A stretch of DNA of 64,000 nt from CBFFRJ01 sp965644225 (GTDB lineage Bacteria; Pseudomonadota; Gammaproteobacteria; Enterobacterales; Enterobacteriaceae): positions 1-64,000 of the forward strand of contig NZ_CBFFRJ010000006.1 in NCBI RefSeq assembly GCF_965644225.1, in the 5' to 3' direction. The position numbers and the translations under genes were made by a program. The notes below the pieces were generated by a model. It was given only the letters and a program-made list of their open reading frames with translations. It was not told the DNA's origin and did not search any database. Shown in pieces: positions 46,121 through 55,008 of this stretch (positions are counted from its first letter, which is position 1; every line of letters begins with the position of its first letter).

Positions 46121-46419
46121 GCAATAGTGTTTTTCCTGTTATTTATTTATATCGATAAGTTACCTGAATCGAATAATTGACGAGACATACCCTAACATAC
46201 TGAGATTCTGTGACAACCCTCAGTGTCTATATCTGAGGGGTTTGACAAATTGCTAATCGTCAGAATTTCCCATGATATAAGGGCTGGGCACGGTTTAAAT
46301 TTTTATGTGATTTTTCTGCAATGGCCGGAAAATTTAATGAATTATTGCAGTGATTCAGGGAAATATGACCAGCGAATGACGGTGAAAATATTGCCAGAGA
46401 GTTGCAGGATCCCCGGCGA
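46121..46419. other. proV upstream region
   Basis: Besides P2, this 299-bp AT-rich stretch holds no convincing gene. A 76-codon plus-strand frame at 46223 overlaps the promoter region and the convergent LysR 3' end and is not supported. Confidence 0.6.
46189..46216 (-). promoter_or_regulatory. proU (proVWX) osmoregulated promoter P2
   Basis: On the minus strand TTGTCA (46211-46216), 16 bp, TAGGGT (46189-46194), with the spacer CAGAATCTCAGTATGT almost as in the E. coli P2 promoter. It lies about 70 bp before proV. Just upstream, AACCCTCAG and CTGAGGGGTT can form a hairpin (46214-46240). Confidence 0.88.
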
Positions 46420-47331
46420 TTATATTGAGGGTATTTCCGATATTTCCCCTTGATTAATTTGCGTCAGCAGTTGGTGTTTCGCCCAGGCCACTCTGGGCTG
46501 GCGCAGTGATGCAGGCATCCAGATAAGGTTGTAGGTGATGGTGGTATTGTCCACCGGGGCTGGGAGCTGCACCAGTTCGCCGCGTTTGAGCTGCTCAGTG
46601 CACAGGTACTCCGGTAACACTGTCCAGCCAAACCCTTTGGTCAGCAAGGTTCTGAGGGCGCGCAGATCCTGGCCGACGGCGGCGGGGAGTGTTTCTGTGG
46701 GAGCAATGCGATTTTTCGCCATCCAGTTATCAATCAGCGACAGCTCCAGATTGTAGGCGAGCAGCGGCTCCGCGCTCAGTCCCTGGGTTAGCGGGCCGGT
46801 GTTTATCAGACGATGAGCAACCGCCGGGCTGGCCACTGCCAGTACGTTGTCGGTATAAATCACGTCACTTTTCAGGCGTGGGTCGGTGACCGGATGAGCT
46901 GAAATGCCCAGATCGCAATGTCCTTCCAGCAGCATCTGAATAACCAGCGGGCCATCTCCGGTGTGCATGCGCACCTGCACATCGGCTTCCAGCAGCGGCA
47001 CCAGTCCTTCGGGCAGTTTTTCCGCCATAAAATCGGCGTGGCCGATTATCTGTAACGTACCGGCAATGCCCGATGAACGTGCGCGCGCGGTAGCCAGCGC
47101 CGCTTCTGCGGCATCGAGTTTGTTCCCGATATCGGCAGCAAGCTCATCGGCAGCAGCAGTGGGGGTCACACCCTGGGTCTGGCGCTCAAAAAGCGGTTTT
47201 CCTACCGCAGTTTCCAACCCGGAAATATGTTGCGAGACCGCAGGCTGCGTCAGGTGAAGCGCTTTGGCTGCGGAAGTAATGGACCCCTGGCGGTAAACCT
47301 CAATAAATGTTCTAAGTCTAATCAACGACAT
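46420..47331 (-). CDS. LysR-type transcriptional regulator
   Basis: Regulator of 303 residues. The N-terminal winged helix-turn-helix (GSITSAAKALHLTQPAVSQHISGLE, about 16-40) is followed by a substrate-binding effector domain. It is divergent from an aldehyde dehydrogenase with a 106-bp gap that holds a perfect palindrome. By the usual layout of the family it probably controls the adjacent aldehyde dehydrogenase cluster. The inducer is unknown. Confidence 0.88.
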   Translation of the reverse strand: MSLIRLRTFIEVYRQGSITSAAKALHLTQPAVSQHISGLETAVGKPLFERQTQGVTPTAAADELAADIGNKLDAAEAALATARARSSGIAGTLQIIGHADFMAEKLPEGLVPLLEADVQVRMHTGDGPLVIQMLLEGHCDLGISAHPVTDPRLKSDVIYTDNVLAVASPAVAHRLINTGPLTQGLSAEPLLAYNLELSLIDNWMAKNRIAPTETLPAAVGQDLRALRTLLTKGFGWTVLPEYLCTEQLKRGELVQLPAPVDNTTITYNLIWMPASLRQPRVAWAKHQLLTQINQGEISEIPSI

Positions 47332-47339
47332 ATATGACC

Positions 47340-47355
47340 CATAAATATATTTATG
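47340..47355. promoter_or_regulatory. Perfect 16-bp palindrome, candidate LysR operator
   Basis: CATAAATATATTTATG lies 9 bp upstream of the LysR ATG and 83 bp before the aldehyde dehydrogenase start, flanked by GACC on both sides. The T-N11-A pattern of LysR sites fits. Confidence 0.65.
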
Positions 47356-47437
47356 ACCCTGTAAAAATAGCGTTGTTAGTGTCTGAATGCCAGATCTGTC
47401 AGGCTTTATTCATCGCAATGAACCCTGGAATTTAACA

Positions 47438-48853
47438 ATGTCAGACACAATAAAAGCGGCGTTACAGGGCCGCCTTGAGACCATGAAAACCGCACAGTTG
47501 CAGGCCGGCCCTGCCAGCGCGGCGCTGCGTCAGGATCGCCTGCTGCGTTCGGCAAAACTGATAACGGATAATCATCGGATGATTAGCGAAGCGCTCAGCC
47601 AGGATTTCGGCCATCGCAGCGAGTATCAGTCCCTTATCGCGGATATGGCGACGACGGTAACCATGCTGCGTCATTCCGCTGAGAACGTCAGCGAGTGGAT
47701 GCAGCCGGAGTCCGTTGAGGCGCCATACCCTGGCATGCAGGCGTGGATTGAGCCACAGGCCAAAGGGGTGGTCGGCATTATCAGCCCGTGGAATTTCCCC
47801 ATCAATCTGGCGTTCGGGCCGCTGGCGGGGGTATTTGCCGCGGGCAATACCGCCATGCTTAAACCCTCTGAGCTGACGCCGCATACTTCAGCCCTGCTGG
47901 CGCGTCTGATTGCGCAGTACTTCAGCCCGGATGAGCTGAGCGTGGTGCTGGGGGATGCCGACGTTGGTCAGGCCTTCAGCGGTCTGCCATTCGACCATCT
48001 GGTCTTTACCGGTAGCTCCACCGTCGGTAAACACGTGATGCGTGCGGCGGCGGAAAACCTGGTACCCGTCACGCTGGAACTGGGGGGCAAATCGCCGGTG
48101 GTTATCGATAAAGATGCTGATATTGCGCAGGCCATCGAGAGAACGCTGACGGTCAAAACCTTTAATGCCGGGCAGATCTGCCTTTCGCCTGATTATCTGC
48201 TGGTTGCTGAGGAAAGCGTTCCGGCGGTGGTCGAGGCGGCGAAGGTCTTTATGGCCAACAGCTTCCCCGCCATTCAGGCGAATCCGGACTACACCGCCAT
48301 CATCAGCCCGCGCCATTTTGAGCGCCTGGTGATGCTGCTCGATGATGCACGGCGCAAAGGGGCCACCCTCATCAGCCTGGCGCCTGAAGGCGAAGCGGTT
48401 TTCGATGCGGCCACGCGCAAAATTGCGCCTCATCTGGTGCTCGATGTGAATGACAACATGCTGATCATGCAGGAAGAGATTTTTGGTCCGCTGCTGCCGG
48501 TTAAAACCTACACCACCGGTGATGAGGCAATCGCATGGATTAATGCCGGGCCGCGTCCGCTGGCGGCGTATTACTTCGGTAACGATACGGCCCGCCAGGC
48601 GCACTTTATCGCCAGTACGACCTCCGGTGCGGTGGTCATTAATGACGTAATGACCCATGCCTCTATCGACAGTCTGCCCTTTGGTGGCGTGGGCGCATCG
48701 GGTATGGGGGCGTATCACGGCATCCATGGCTTCAGAAGCTTTAGCCATCACAAACCGATTGTGGTGCAGAGCGCGGAAGGGACGTCAAACCTGAGACTAC
48801 GCGCGCCTTATCAGGACAAAAAAGCGGCTATTGAGACATTTTTGCAAAGCTGA
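47438..48853 (+). CDS. Aldehyde dehydrogenase, coniferyl-aldehyde-dehydrogenase type
   Basis: NAD(P)+-dependent aldehyde dehydrogenase of 471 residues, most like the coniferyl aldehyde dehydrogenase/class 3 branch. Motifs: IISPWNFPINLAFGPLAG (cofactor, about 111), FTGSSTVGKHV (about 190), LELGGKSP with the catalytic Glu and FNAGQICLSPDY with the catalytic Cys (about 250). The start at 47438 follows a TTTAACAATG context; an in-frame ATG at 47387 is weaker. It faces a LysR regulator and precedes two redox-linked genes. The substrate is a guess: an aromatic or reactive aldehyde. Confidence 0.88.
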   Translation: MSDTIKAALQGRLETMKTAQLQAGPASAALRQDRLLRSAKLITDNHRMISEALSQDFGHRSEYQSLIADMATTVTMLRHSAENVSEWMQPESVEAPYPGMQAWIEPQAKGVVGIISPWNFPINLAFGPLAGVFAAGNTAMLKPSELTPHTSALLARLIAQYFSPDELSVVLGDADVGQAFSGLPFDHLVFTGSSTVGKHVMRAAAENLVPVTLELGGKSPVVIDKDADIAQAIERTLTVKTFNAGQICLSPDYLLVAEESVPAVVEAAKVFMANSFPAIQANPDYTAIISPRHFERLVMLLDDARRKGATLISLAPEGEAVFDAATRKIAPHLVLDVNDNMLIMQEEIFGPLLPVKTYTTGDEAIAWINAGPRPLAAYYFGNDTARQAHFIASTTSGAVVINDVMTHASIDSLPFGGVGASGMGAYHGIHGFRSFSHHKPIVVQSAEGTSNLRLRAPYQDKKAAIETFLQS

Positions 48854-48896
48854 TTCAGACCGCTAACAACATCGACATGATTCGCAGGAGAAAACA

Positions 48897-49574
48897 ATGA
48901 AAGTATTAATGGTACTGACATCCCACAGTGAACTGGGTAATACCGGCAACAAAACCGGCTTCTGGCTGGAGGAATTTGCAGCCCCTTATTATGCGTTCAA
49001 AGATGCGGGGGCTGAAGTGGTGCTGGTATCTCCGGCGGGCGGCCAGCCGCCGCTGGATCCAAAAAGTGACTTAGCGGATTTCCAGACCGAAATGACGTAT
49101 CGGTTCAAAGCCGACCCCGCAGCACAATATGCGCTTGCTCACACTTTGAAGCTGGATACAGTGCGTCAGGAAGAGTTTGATACCCTGTTCTATCCGGGTG
49201 GTCACGGCCCGCTTTGGGATCTGGCTGAGTCAGCGGACTCAATTGCGCTGATTGAGGCCTTTGAGCGCGCTGACAAACCCATCGGCTTCGTCTGCCACGC
49301 CCCTGGCGTGCTGCGCCACGTGAAAGCCGCATCGGGGGAGGCGCTGATCAAAGGCCGCAGAGTGACCGGTTTTACCAACGGTGAAGAGGCCGATGTGGCG
49401 TTGACCGACATCGTCCCTTTCCTGATTGAAGATGAGTTTATTGCTCTGGGTGCTGACTACCAGAAGGGTCCGAACTGGGCGCCGTTCATCGTTGAAGACG
49501 GAAAACTCATTACCGGCCAGAACCCCGCCAGCTCCGAAGGCGTGGCAAAAGCCTTACTCGCGATACTGCGTTGA
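48897..49574 (+). CDS. DJ-1/PfpI-family protein (Hsp31-like)
   Basis: Class I glutamine amidotransferase-like protein of 225 residues. The nucleophile elbow FVCHAPGVL (Cys near 138) and the FYPGGHGPLWDLAE stretch (about 98-111) are typical of the HchA/Hsp31 branch, whose members act as glutathione-independent glyoxalases or protein deglycases. It lies 43 bp after the aldehyde dehydrogenase with an AGGAGAAAAC ribosome site and is followed by a terminator. Detoxification of dicarbonyls would fit the neighbour. Confidence 0.88.
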   Translation: MKVLMVLTSHSELGNTGNKTGFWLEEFAAPYYAFKDAGAEVVLVSPAGGQPPLDPKSDLADFQTEMTYRFKADPAAQYALAHTLKLDTVRQEEFDTLFYPGGHGPLWDLAESADSIALIEAFERADKPIGFVCHAPGVLRHVKAASGEALIKGRRVTGFTNGEEADVALTDIVPFLIEDEFIALGADYQKGPNWAPFIVEDGKLITGQNPASSEGVAKALLAILR

Positions 49575-49582
49575 TAACTCTT

Positions 49583-49619
49583 CCGGCCATGACGTAAAGG
49601 TGCGTAATGGCCGGTTTTT
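49583..49619 (+). terminator. Terminator between DJ-1 gene and nitroreductase
   Basis: CCGGCCAT and ATGGCCGG pair around 16 bases and are followed by TTTTT. Confidence 0.85.
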
Positions 49620-49640
49620 GTAATTCAATCCGGAGATGTG

Positions 49641-50381
49641 ATGAACGCAATTATTGATCTGTTTAATGACCATAAAAGCGAGCGTAGCTTTACTGATAAA
49701 GCCATTGATGACGCCACGCTTGAACGTATTATCAGCACGGCCTGGCGGGCGCCGACTTCCGTGCATTCCCAGCAGGTTTCCGTGGTGGTAACGCGCGATG
49801 CGCAGATGCGCGCAAAGATTTCTCAGATTGCGGGTGGTCAGCCGTGGATCGCCAAAGCCCCGGTATTCGTCACCTTTGTACTGGATATGCATAAAACCCG
49901 GACCGGGATGGCCTTAGCCGGCAATGAGCAGGTGGCGCATCAAAGCATCGAAAGCATTGTTGCAGGGGCGACCGACGTAGGAATTGCGCTGGGCTCGGTG
50001 ATGGCGGCGGCCCGCTCTGAAGGTCTGAGCATTGTGCCGATTGGCGGCATCCGTCTGAAGCCACTGGAGCTGATCGCGCTGCTGGATTTGCCTGAACATA
50101 CTTTCCCGGTTGCGGGTGTGGTCATCGGCCACGTCGATGTTCCCTCTCACCATAAGCCGCGTCTGCCGCTCGACACCTTCCGTCACGATGAAACCTACAA
50201 GACGGCGGGACTGGAAGAGAAAATTACCCGTTACAACCAGCAAATGACCGAACACTGGCAGGCAACAGGCCGCACCGACGGTGATACCTGGAGCGCAAGC
50301 GTCAGCGGTTATTATCAGCATATCTATTTCCCTGACGTACTGCCCGCTATCTTAAAGCAGGGCTTCGGCGTCGATAAATAA
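49641..50381 (+). CDS. NADPH-dependent nitroreductase family flavoprotein
   Basis: Oxidoreductase of 246 residues of the NfsA/FRP group, FMN-dependent. FMN-contacting residues lie in KSERSFTDKAID (near 12) and in RAPTSVHSQQVS (about 37-48), and IGHVDVPSHHKPRLPL (near 158) is a family stretch. The ATG follows CGGAG; a GTG one codon earlier is also in frame. It is 21 bp after the preceding terminator, so it may depend on readthrough or a weak promoter. Substrates could be nitroaromatics or quinones. Confidence 0.87.
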   Translation: MNAIIDLFNDHKSERSFTDKAIDDATLERIISTAWRAPTSVHSQQVSVVVTRDAQMRAKISQIAGGQPWIAKAPVFVTFVLDMHKTRTGMALAGNEQVAHQSIESIVAGATDVGIALGSVMAAARSEGLSIVPIGGIRLKPLELIALLDLPEHTFPVAGVVIGHVDVPSHHKPRLPLDTFRHDETYKTAGLEEKITRYNQQMTEHWQATGRTDGDTWSASVSGYYQHIYFPDVLPAILKQGFGVDK

Positions 50382-50441
50382 CCACCGGCGCGCCGTCTTT
50401 TTGCAGGCAGAAATCCCTGGAAATGATGCCTGCACGGACAG

Positions 50442-50478
50442 TCCCCTCGCCCCTGCGGGAGATGGCCGGGGCGAGGGG
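50442..50478. repeat. GC-rich palindromic intergenic repeat (copy 4)
   Basis: CCCCTCGCCCC-TGCGGGAGATGGCC-GGGGCGAGGGG between the nitroreductase and convergent nrdF. Confidence 0.75.
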
Positions 50479-50527
50479 AAAAATGCCGCTCTGATGGTTA
50501 TTCCGCGCATCGCCCGGGGGAATGATG

Positions 50528-51490
50528 TTAAAAATTCCAGTCCTCGTCTTCTGTCTCGACGGCTTTGCCCATCACATAGGATGAACCGGAGCCTGAGAAG
50601 AAGTCATGGTTTTCATCGGATCCTGGGGAGAGTGCGGCGAGGATCGTCGGATTTACCGTCGCCATTTCAGCCGGGAACAGCGGCTCATAGCCAAGGTTCA
50701 TCAGCGCCTTGTTGGCGTTGTAGCACAGGAAAGCTTTTACATCCTCCTCCCAGCCAGAACCGGCGTACAGATCCTCGGTATAGGTTACCTCGTTATCATA
50801 GAGATCCATCATCAATTCCAGCGCGAAATTCTTCAGTTCTTCACGCTTCTCATTGCTGATTTTTTCCAGCCCTTTCTGATACTTATATCCAATGTAATAG
50901 CCATGTACCGCTTCGTCGCGAATGATTAGACGGATAAGGTCAGCGGTATTGGTCAGCTTGCCGCGACTTGACCAGTGCATCGGTAGCCAGAAGCCGGAAT
51001 AGAATAAAAATGACTCCAGAAAAACGCTGGCGATTTTCTTTTTCAGCGGATCTTCAGCACGGTAATACTCAAGGATCAGCTGCGCTTTACGCTGCAACGC
51101 GCTGTTCTCTTCGCTCCAGGCATAGGCGGCATCCACGTCTTTGGTCTGGCAAAGCGTTGAGAAAATGGAGCTGTACGAACGGGCATGCACCGCCTCCATA
51201 AAGCTGACATTCGACAGTACCGCTTCTTCATGCGGCGTCAGGGCATCGGCCATAAGGGTCGGCGCGCCGACGGTATTCTGAATGGTGTCCAGCAATGTCA
51301 GCCCGGTAAAGACGCGAATGGTCAGCTGTTGCTCCGCAGGCTCCAGCGTCTGCCAGGCCGGGATATCGTTCGACAGCGGCACCTTCTCCGGCAGCCAGAA
51401 ATTGCTGGTCAGGCGATTCCAGACCTCAAGATCTTTATCGTCCTGAATTTTGTTCCAGTTAACTGCGCTAACGCGTGACAGTGGTTTCAT
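50528..51490 (-). CDS. nrdF: Class Ib ribonucleotide reductase small subunit NrdF
   Basis: Metal-cofactor subunit (Mn or Fe) generating the tyrosyl radical for aerobic deoxyribonucleotide synthesis under iron or oxidative stress; 320 residues against 319 in E. coli. Ligand helices EEAVLSNVSFMEAVHARSYSSIFS (about 96-119) and RDEAVHGYYIGYKY (about 190-203) are present. The start MKPLSRVSAVNW follows an AGGAG site and is 10 bp after nrdE; longer frames lie inside nrdE. Last gene of nrdHIEF. Confidence 0.96.
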   Translation of the reverse strand: MKPLSRVSAVNWNKIQDDKDLEVWNRLTSNFWLPEKVPLSNDIPAWQTLEPAEQQLTIRVFTGLTLLDTIQNTVGAPTLMADALTPHEEAVLSNVSFMEAVHARSYSSIFSTLCQTKDVDAAYAWSEENSALQRKAQLILEYYRAEDPLKKKIASVFLESFLFYSGFWLPMHWSSRGKLTNTADLIRLIIRDEAVHGYYIGYKYQKGLEKISNEKREELKNFALELMMDLYDNEVTYTEDLYAGSGWEEDVKAFLCYNANKALMNLGYEPLFPAEMATVNPTILAALSPGSDENHDFFSGSGSSYVMGKAVETEDEDWNF

Positions 51491-51500
51491 CCTCTTCTCC

Positions 51501-53645
51501 TTACAGCGCGCAGGACACGCAGCCCTCAATTTCAGTCCCTTCCAGCGCCAGCTGGCGCAGGCGAATGTAGTACAGCGTTTTGATACCTTTCTTCCACGCA
51601 TAAATCTGCGCTCTGTTGATATCGCGCGTGGTGGCGGTATCCGGGAAGAACAGCGTCAGCGACAGCCCCTGATCCACATGGCGGGTGGCTTCGGCGTAAG
51701 TATCGATAATCTTCTCCGGGCCGATCTCATAGGCGTCCTGGTACATATCCAGGTTTTCGTTGGTCATAAAGGGCGCCGGGTAATAAACGCGCCCGGTTTT
51801 GCCTTCCTTGCGAATTTCAATTTTTGACACAATCGGATGAATACTCGATGTGGCATGGTTGATGTATGAAATCGACCCGGTAGGTGGAACCGCCTGCAGG
51901 TTCTGGTTATAGATGCCGTGGCGCATCACATTCTCACGTAACTGCTCCCACATATTACGGTCAGGGATTGTGATGCCGCTGCGGGCAAAGAGCGCACGGA
52001 CTTTCTCTGTTTTCGGCTGCCAGTTCCCTTGCAGGTACTGGTCAAAATACTCACCGCTGGCATAGCGCGACTGCTCGAACCCGGCAAAGCGCTGCTGGCG
52101 CTCGCGGGCCATCATCATGGAGGTGTTCAGCGCATGCCAGGTGATGGTGTAGAAATAGAAGTTGGTTAAATCCAGCCCCGCTTCGCTGCCGTAAGCAATG
52201 CCTTCGCGCGCCAGATAGCCGTGCAGATTCATCTGCCCAAGGCCGATGGCGTGCGATGCCGCATTGCCTGCTTCCACCGATGGCACCGAACGAATATGGC
52301 TCATATTAGAGACGGCGCTTAAGCCGCGCACGGCGGTTTCTACGGTGCGGCCAAAGTCGGGTGAGTCCATGGTGTGGGCGATATTCAGCGACCCGAGATT
52401 ACAGGAAATATCATGGCCCACCGTGGCGTAATCAAGGTTCTCATCCAGGGTGGAGGCGCTGTTGACCTGCAAAATTTCTGAGCACAGGTTGCTCATATTG
52501 ATGCGTCCGGCGATGGGGTTAGCGCGATTTACCGTATCTTCAAACATGATATACGGATAGCCGGATTCAAACTGGATCTCCGCCAGCCGCTGGAAGAAAT
52601 CACGAGCATTAATATACTGTTTGCGCACCCGGTCATCGGCCACCAGTTGCTCATACATCTCGCTGACGGCGATATCGCCAAACGGCTTACCGTACAGACG
52701 CTCCACGTCGTAAGGGGAGAAGAGGGCCATTTCGCCATTCTCTTTCGCCAGACGGAAGGTGACATCCGGGATAACCACGCCCAGCGACAGCGTTTTGATG
52801 CGAATTTTTTCGTCGGCGTTTTCACGCTTGGTGTCGAGAAAACGCAAAATATCCGGGTGGTGCGCATTCAGATAGACCGCGCCAGCGCCCTGGCGAGCGC
52901 CAAGCTGGTTGGCATAGGAGAAGGCATCTTCCAGCATTTTCATCACCGGGATCACCCCTGACGACTGGTTTTCAATGCGCTTAATCGGTGCGCCCGCTTC
53001 ACGCAGGTTGGAGAGCAGGAACGCCACGCCGCCGCCGCGTTTGGAGAGCTGAAGGGCCGAGTTCACCGAACGACCGATGGACTCCATATTATCTTCAATG
53101 CGCAACAGGAAGCAGGAGACCAGCTCGCCGCGCTGCTTCTTACCGCAGTTGAGAAAGGTCGGAGTGGCTGGCTGGAAGCGGCCGGAAAGGATCTCATCCG
53201 TTAACTGCCGGGCCAGGAGTTTATCGCCCTGCGCCAGGGTTAATGCCACCATACACACCCGATCCTCAAAATGTTCGAGGTAGCGTTTGCCGTCGAAGGT
53301 TTTCAGCGTGTAACTGGTGTAGTACTTCCACGCGCCGAGGAAGGTCTGGAAGCGGAAACCGCTGGCGTGCGCATGGGCAAACAGGTCGACCACGAAAGCG
53401 CGGTCATAACGCCCCAGCACGCTTTCGTCGTAATACTCTTCCTGCACCAGATAATTAAGCCGTTCATCCTGACTGGCAAAGGCCACCGTATTGGGCAGCA
53501 CGTGATTTTTGTAGAACGCCTCTACGGCCTGATGGTCTTTATCGAACTGAATGTGACCTGCTTTATCGTACAGGTTTAGCATGGCATTCAGCGCATGGTA
53601 ATCGGGCGTGGTTTGCGTCACGCGCTCTGCGGTTGTCGTTGCCAA
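51501..53645 (-). CDS. nrdE: Class Ib ribonucleotide reductase large subunit NrdE
   Basis: Catalytic subunit of 714 residues, as in E. coli. The first catalytic cysteine is in LVSCFLLRIEDN (near 179), NLCSEILQV with the second cysteine pattern (near 388) and the C-terminal redox pair in EGCVSCAL (end of protein). NrdE works with NrdF and is reduced by NrdH. It overlaps the nrdI 3' end by 28 bp. Confidence 0.97.
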   Translation of the reverse strand: MATTTAERVTQTTPDYHALNAMLNLYDKAGHIQFDKDHQAVEAFYKNHVLPNTVAFASQDERLNYLVQEEYYDESVLGRYDRAFVVDLFAHAHASGFRFQTFLGAWKYYTSYTLKTFDGKRYLEHFEDRVCMVALTLAQGDKLLARQLTDEILSGRFQPATPTFLNCGKKQRGELVSCFLLRIEDNMESIGRSVNSALQLSKRGGGVAFLLSNLREAGAPIKRIENQSSGVIPVMKMLEDAFSYANQLGARQGAGAVYLNAHHPDILRFLDTKRENADEKIRIKTLSLGVVIPDVTFRLAKENGEMALFSPYDVERLYGKPFGDIAVSEMYEQLVADDRVRKQYINARDFFQRLAEIQFESGYPYIMFEDTVNRANPIAGRINMSNLCSEILQVNSASTLDENLDYATVGHDISCNLGSLNIAHTMDSPDFGRTVETAVRGLSAVSNMSHIRSVPSVEAGNAASHAIGLGQMNLHGYLAREGIAYGSEAGLDLTNFYFYTITWHALNTSMMMARERQQRFAGFEQSRYASGEYFDQYLQGNWQPKTEKVRALFARSGITIPDRNMWEQLRENVMRHGIYNQNLQAVPPTGSISYINHATSSIHPIVSKIEIRKEGKTGRVYYPAPFMTNENLDMYQDAYEIGPEKIIDTYAEATRHVDQGLSLTLFFPDTATTRDINRAQIYAWKKGIKTLYYIRLRQLALEGTEIEGCVSCAL

Positions 53646-54028
53646 AATTCGCTCACTCCTTTACGCACGTTTTCAAGATCTTGCTGAGTTCCCATCAGCT
53701 CAAAACGATAGAGATATGGCACGCTGCACTTTTGCGCGACCACATCTCCCGCTCGTCCGTAAGCTTCACCAAAGTTACGGTTGCCGGAAGCAATCACCCC
53801 GCGGATCAGGGCGCGATTATGCGAGTCGTTAAGAAAGCGGATGACCTGGCGCGGCACTGCGCCTGCTGTACCGCCGCCGCCGTAGCTGGGAACCACCAGA
53901 ATATAGGGTTCGTCTACCCGGATACGCTCGCGCTCATTAAGAGGAATGCGGATTGCCGGCAAACCCAGACGCTCAATAAACCGCTGAGTGTTTTCCGAGC
54001 TACTGGAGAAGTAGACGAGTTGGCTCAT
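53618..54028 (-). CDS. nrdI: Flavodoxin-like NrdI
   Basis: Flavoprotein of 136 residues that supplies oxidant for assembling the NrdF dimanganese cofactor. The FMN-binding YFSSSSENTQRFIERLG (about 6-22) and PSYGGGGTAGAVPRQV (about 48-63) loops are present. It overlaps nrdH by 4 bp (ATGA) and nrdE by 28 bp, so the operon is translationally coupled. Confidence 0.95.
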   Translation of the reverse strand: MSQLVYFSSSSENTQRFIERLGLPAIRIPLNERERIRVDEPYILVVPSYGGGGTAGAVPRQVIRFLNDSHNRALIRGVIASGNRNFGEAYGRAGDVVAQKCSVPYLYRFELMGTQQDLENVRKGVSEFWQRQPQSA

Positions 54029-54270
54029 GCGCTGGCAACGCGTGGCGCTGACTGCAGACGGTTAATCATATCCGGGCGAAAACCGGACCACTGGGTTTCA
54101 CCTGCAACGACCACCGGTAACTGACGAAAACCCATCGCACGCAGCTCATCTGCCGCATCCGGAACCAGGTCAACGTTCACCATTTCAAATTCAAAACCAC
54201 GACTTTCCATTGCTCGTTTGGTGGCGTGGCACTGCACACAGTCGTTTTTTGTGTAAATGGTAATGCGCAT
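54025..54270 (-). CDS. nrdH: Glutaredoxin-like NrdH
   Basis: Small thioredoxin-reductase-dependent electron donor for NrdEF, 81 residues. The redox pair is CVQC at residues 11-14, followed by the NrdH-specific stretch GFRQLPVVVAGETQWSGFRPD. First gene of nrdHIEF. Two NrdR-like boxes lie in the upstream 120 bp. Confidence 0.95.
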   Translation of the reverse strand: MRITIYTKNDCVQCHATKRAMESRGFEFEMVNVDLVPDAADELRAMGFRQLPVVVAGETQWSGFRPDMINRLQSAPRVASA

Positions 54271-54343
54271 GATTCGTATTTCCAGTTAGAATGAAGGAAC
54301 GGCGCGAAAGGTCGCGTCAGTAGTGTCTTTGTTGCTAACAGGA

Positions 54344-54390
54344 ATACTAGATGTAGTTGATAAAACTTTCAACCACACAAGATATAGGAA
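54344..54390. promoter_or_regulatory. Pair of NrdR-type boxes upstream of nrdHIEF
   Basis: ATACTAGATGTAGTTG (54344-54359) and ACACAAGATATAGGAA (54375-54390) each match about 11 of 16 bases of the NrdR consensus (ACACWATATCTWGTGT) and start 31 bp apart, three helical turns, as is usual for NrdR. Confidence 0.7.
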
Positions 54391-54468
54391 ATTGAGATTA
54401 ATTTATCCTGGATGATTAGCGCGGCGGGAAGGGTGTGGCATACCTGTAATTCGTGGCTTTCAGCCAAT

Positions 54469-54500
54469 AAAAACCCCGCACGCCAGCAGCGAACGGGGTT
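54469..54500 (-). terminator. Terminator of ygaM
   Basis: On the minus strand AACCCCG ... CGGGGTT followed by TTTT, 19 bp after the ygaM stop. Confidence 0.85.
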
Positions 54501-54518
54501 GAAAGAGCGGAAAATCCG

Positions 54519-54845
54519 TTAGCGGCGAAGGCTAATCAGCGCGCCGAGGATAATACCGACGGCCGCCGCCGCCCCCAGGGTGTGCAGCGGTTTTTCCCGC
54601 ACAAATGAGCCTGCGCAGCCAACGGCATCACGTGCCGCCTGGTGAACACGCGAGTGTCCGTTCAGACGCGCTCTGGTCTCCCTTAACAGCGTCTGCGCTT
54701 TACGTCGCGCGGCATCCGCTTCTTCTTTCGCATCACTGCCAAGAGATTTAAGGACATCTTCCAGGCTATCCGCCAGTTGATGGACGTCATTCTGGATATC
54801 CGCAACGCCCTCGTCGACATCTGCGCGATTAGGTCTGTTAAACAT
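54519..54845 (-). CDS. ygaM: DUF883 membrane-anchored ribosome-associated-type protein YgaM
   Basis: Protein of 108 residues of the ElaB/YgaM/YqjD family, which attaches to the inner membrane by a C-terminal helix and is linked to stationary-phase ribosomes. A helical, charged part (about 10-80) is followed by the membrane segment (LGAAAAVGIILGALISL). Length matches E. coli YgaM (109). Its exact role is not established. Confidence 0.92.
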   Translation of the reverse strand: MFNRPNRADVDEGVADIQNDVHQLADSLEDVLKSLGSDAKEEADAARRKAQTLLRETRARLNGHSRVHQAARDAVGCAGSFVREKPLHTLGAAAAVGIILGALISLRR

Positions 54846-55008
54846 CGGAACCTCCTTTGTTTTCGAAGAGAATTTCAGTTTAGACCATATTTCTACCCCG
54901 TCAGGACCCGATCGGCCATTTCCCCGCGTTTATGGACTTTTCTGAAAGCAGCGCTAATGCTGAGTAATGTAAGGTTGCGATGCAGTAAAAAGATGACGAG
55001 GAAAAAAT

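Noticed and set aside
46223..46453. 76-codon plus-strand ORF near proV
   Set aside because: It lies over the proU promoter hairpin and the LysR 3' end and has no coding character.
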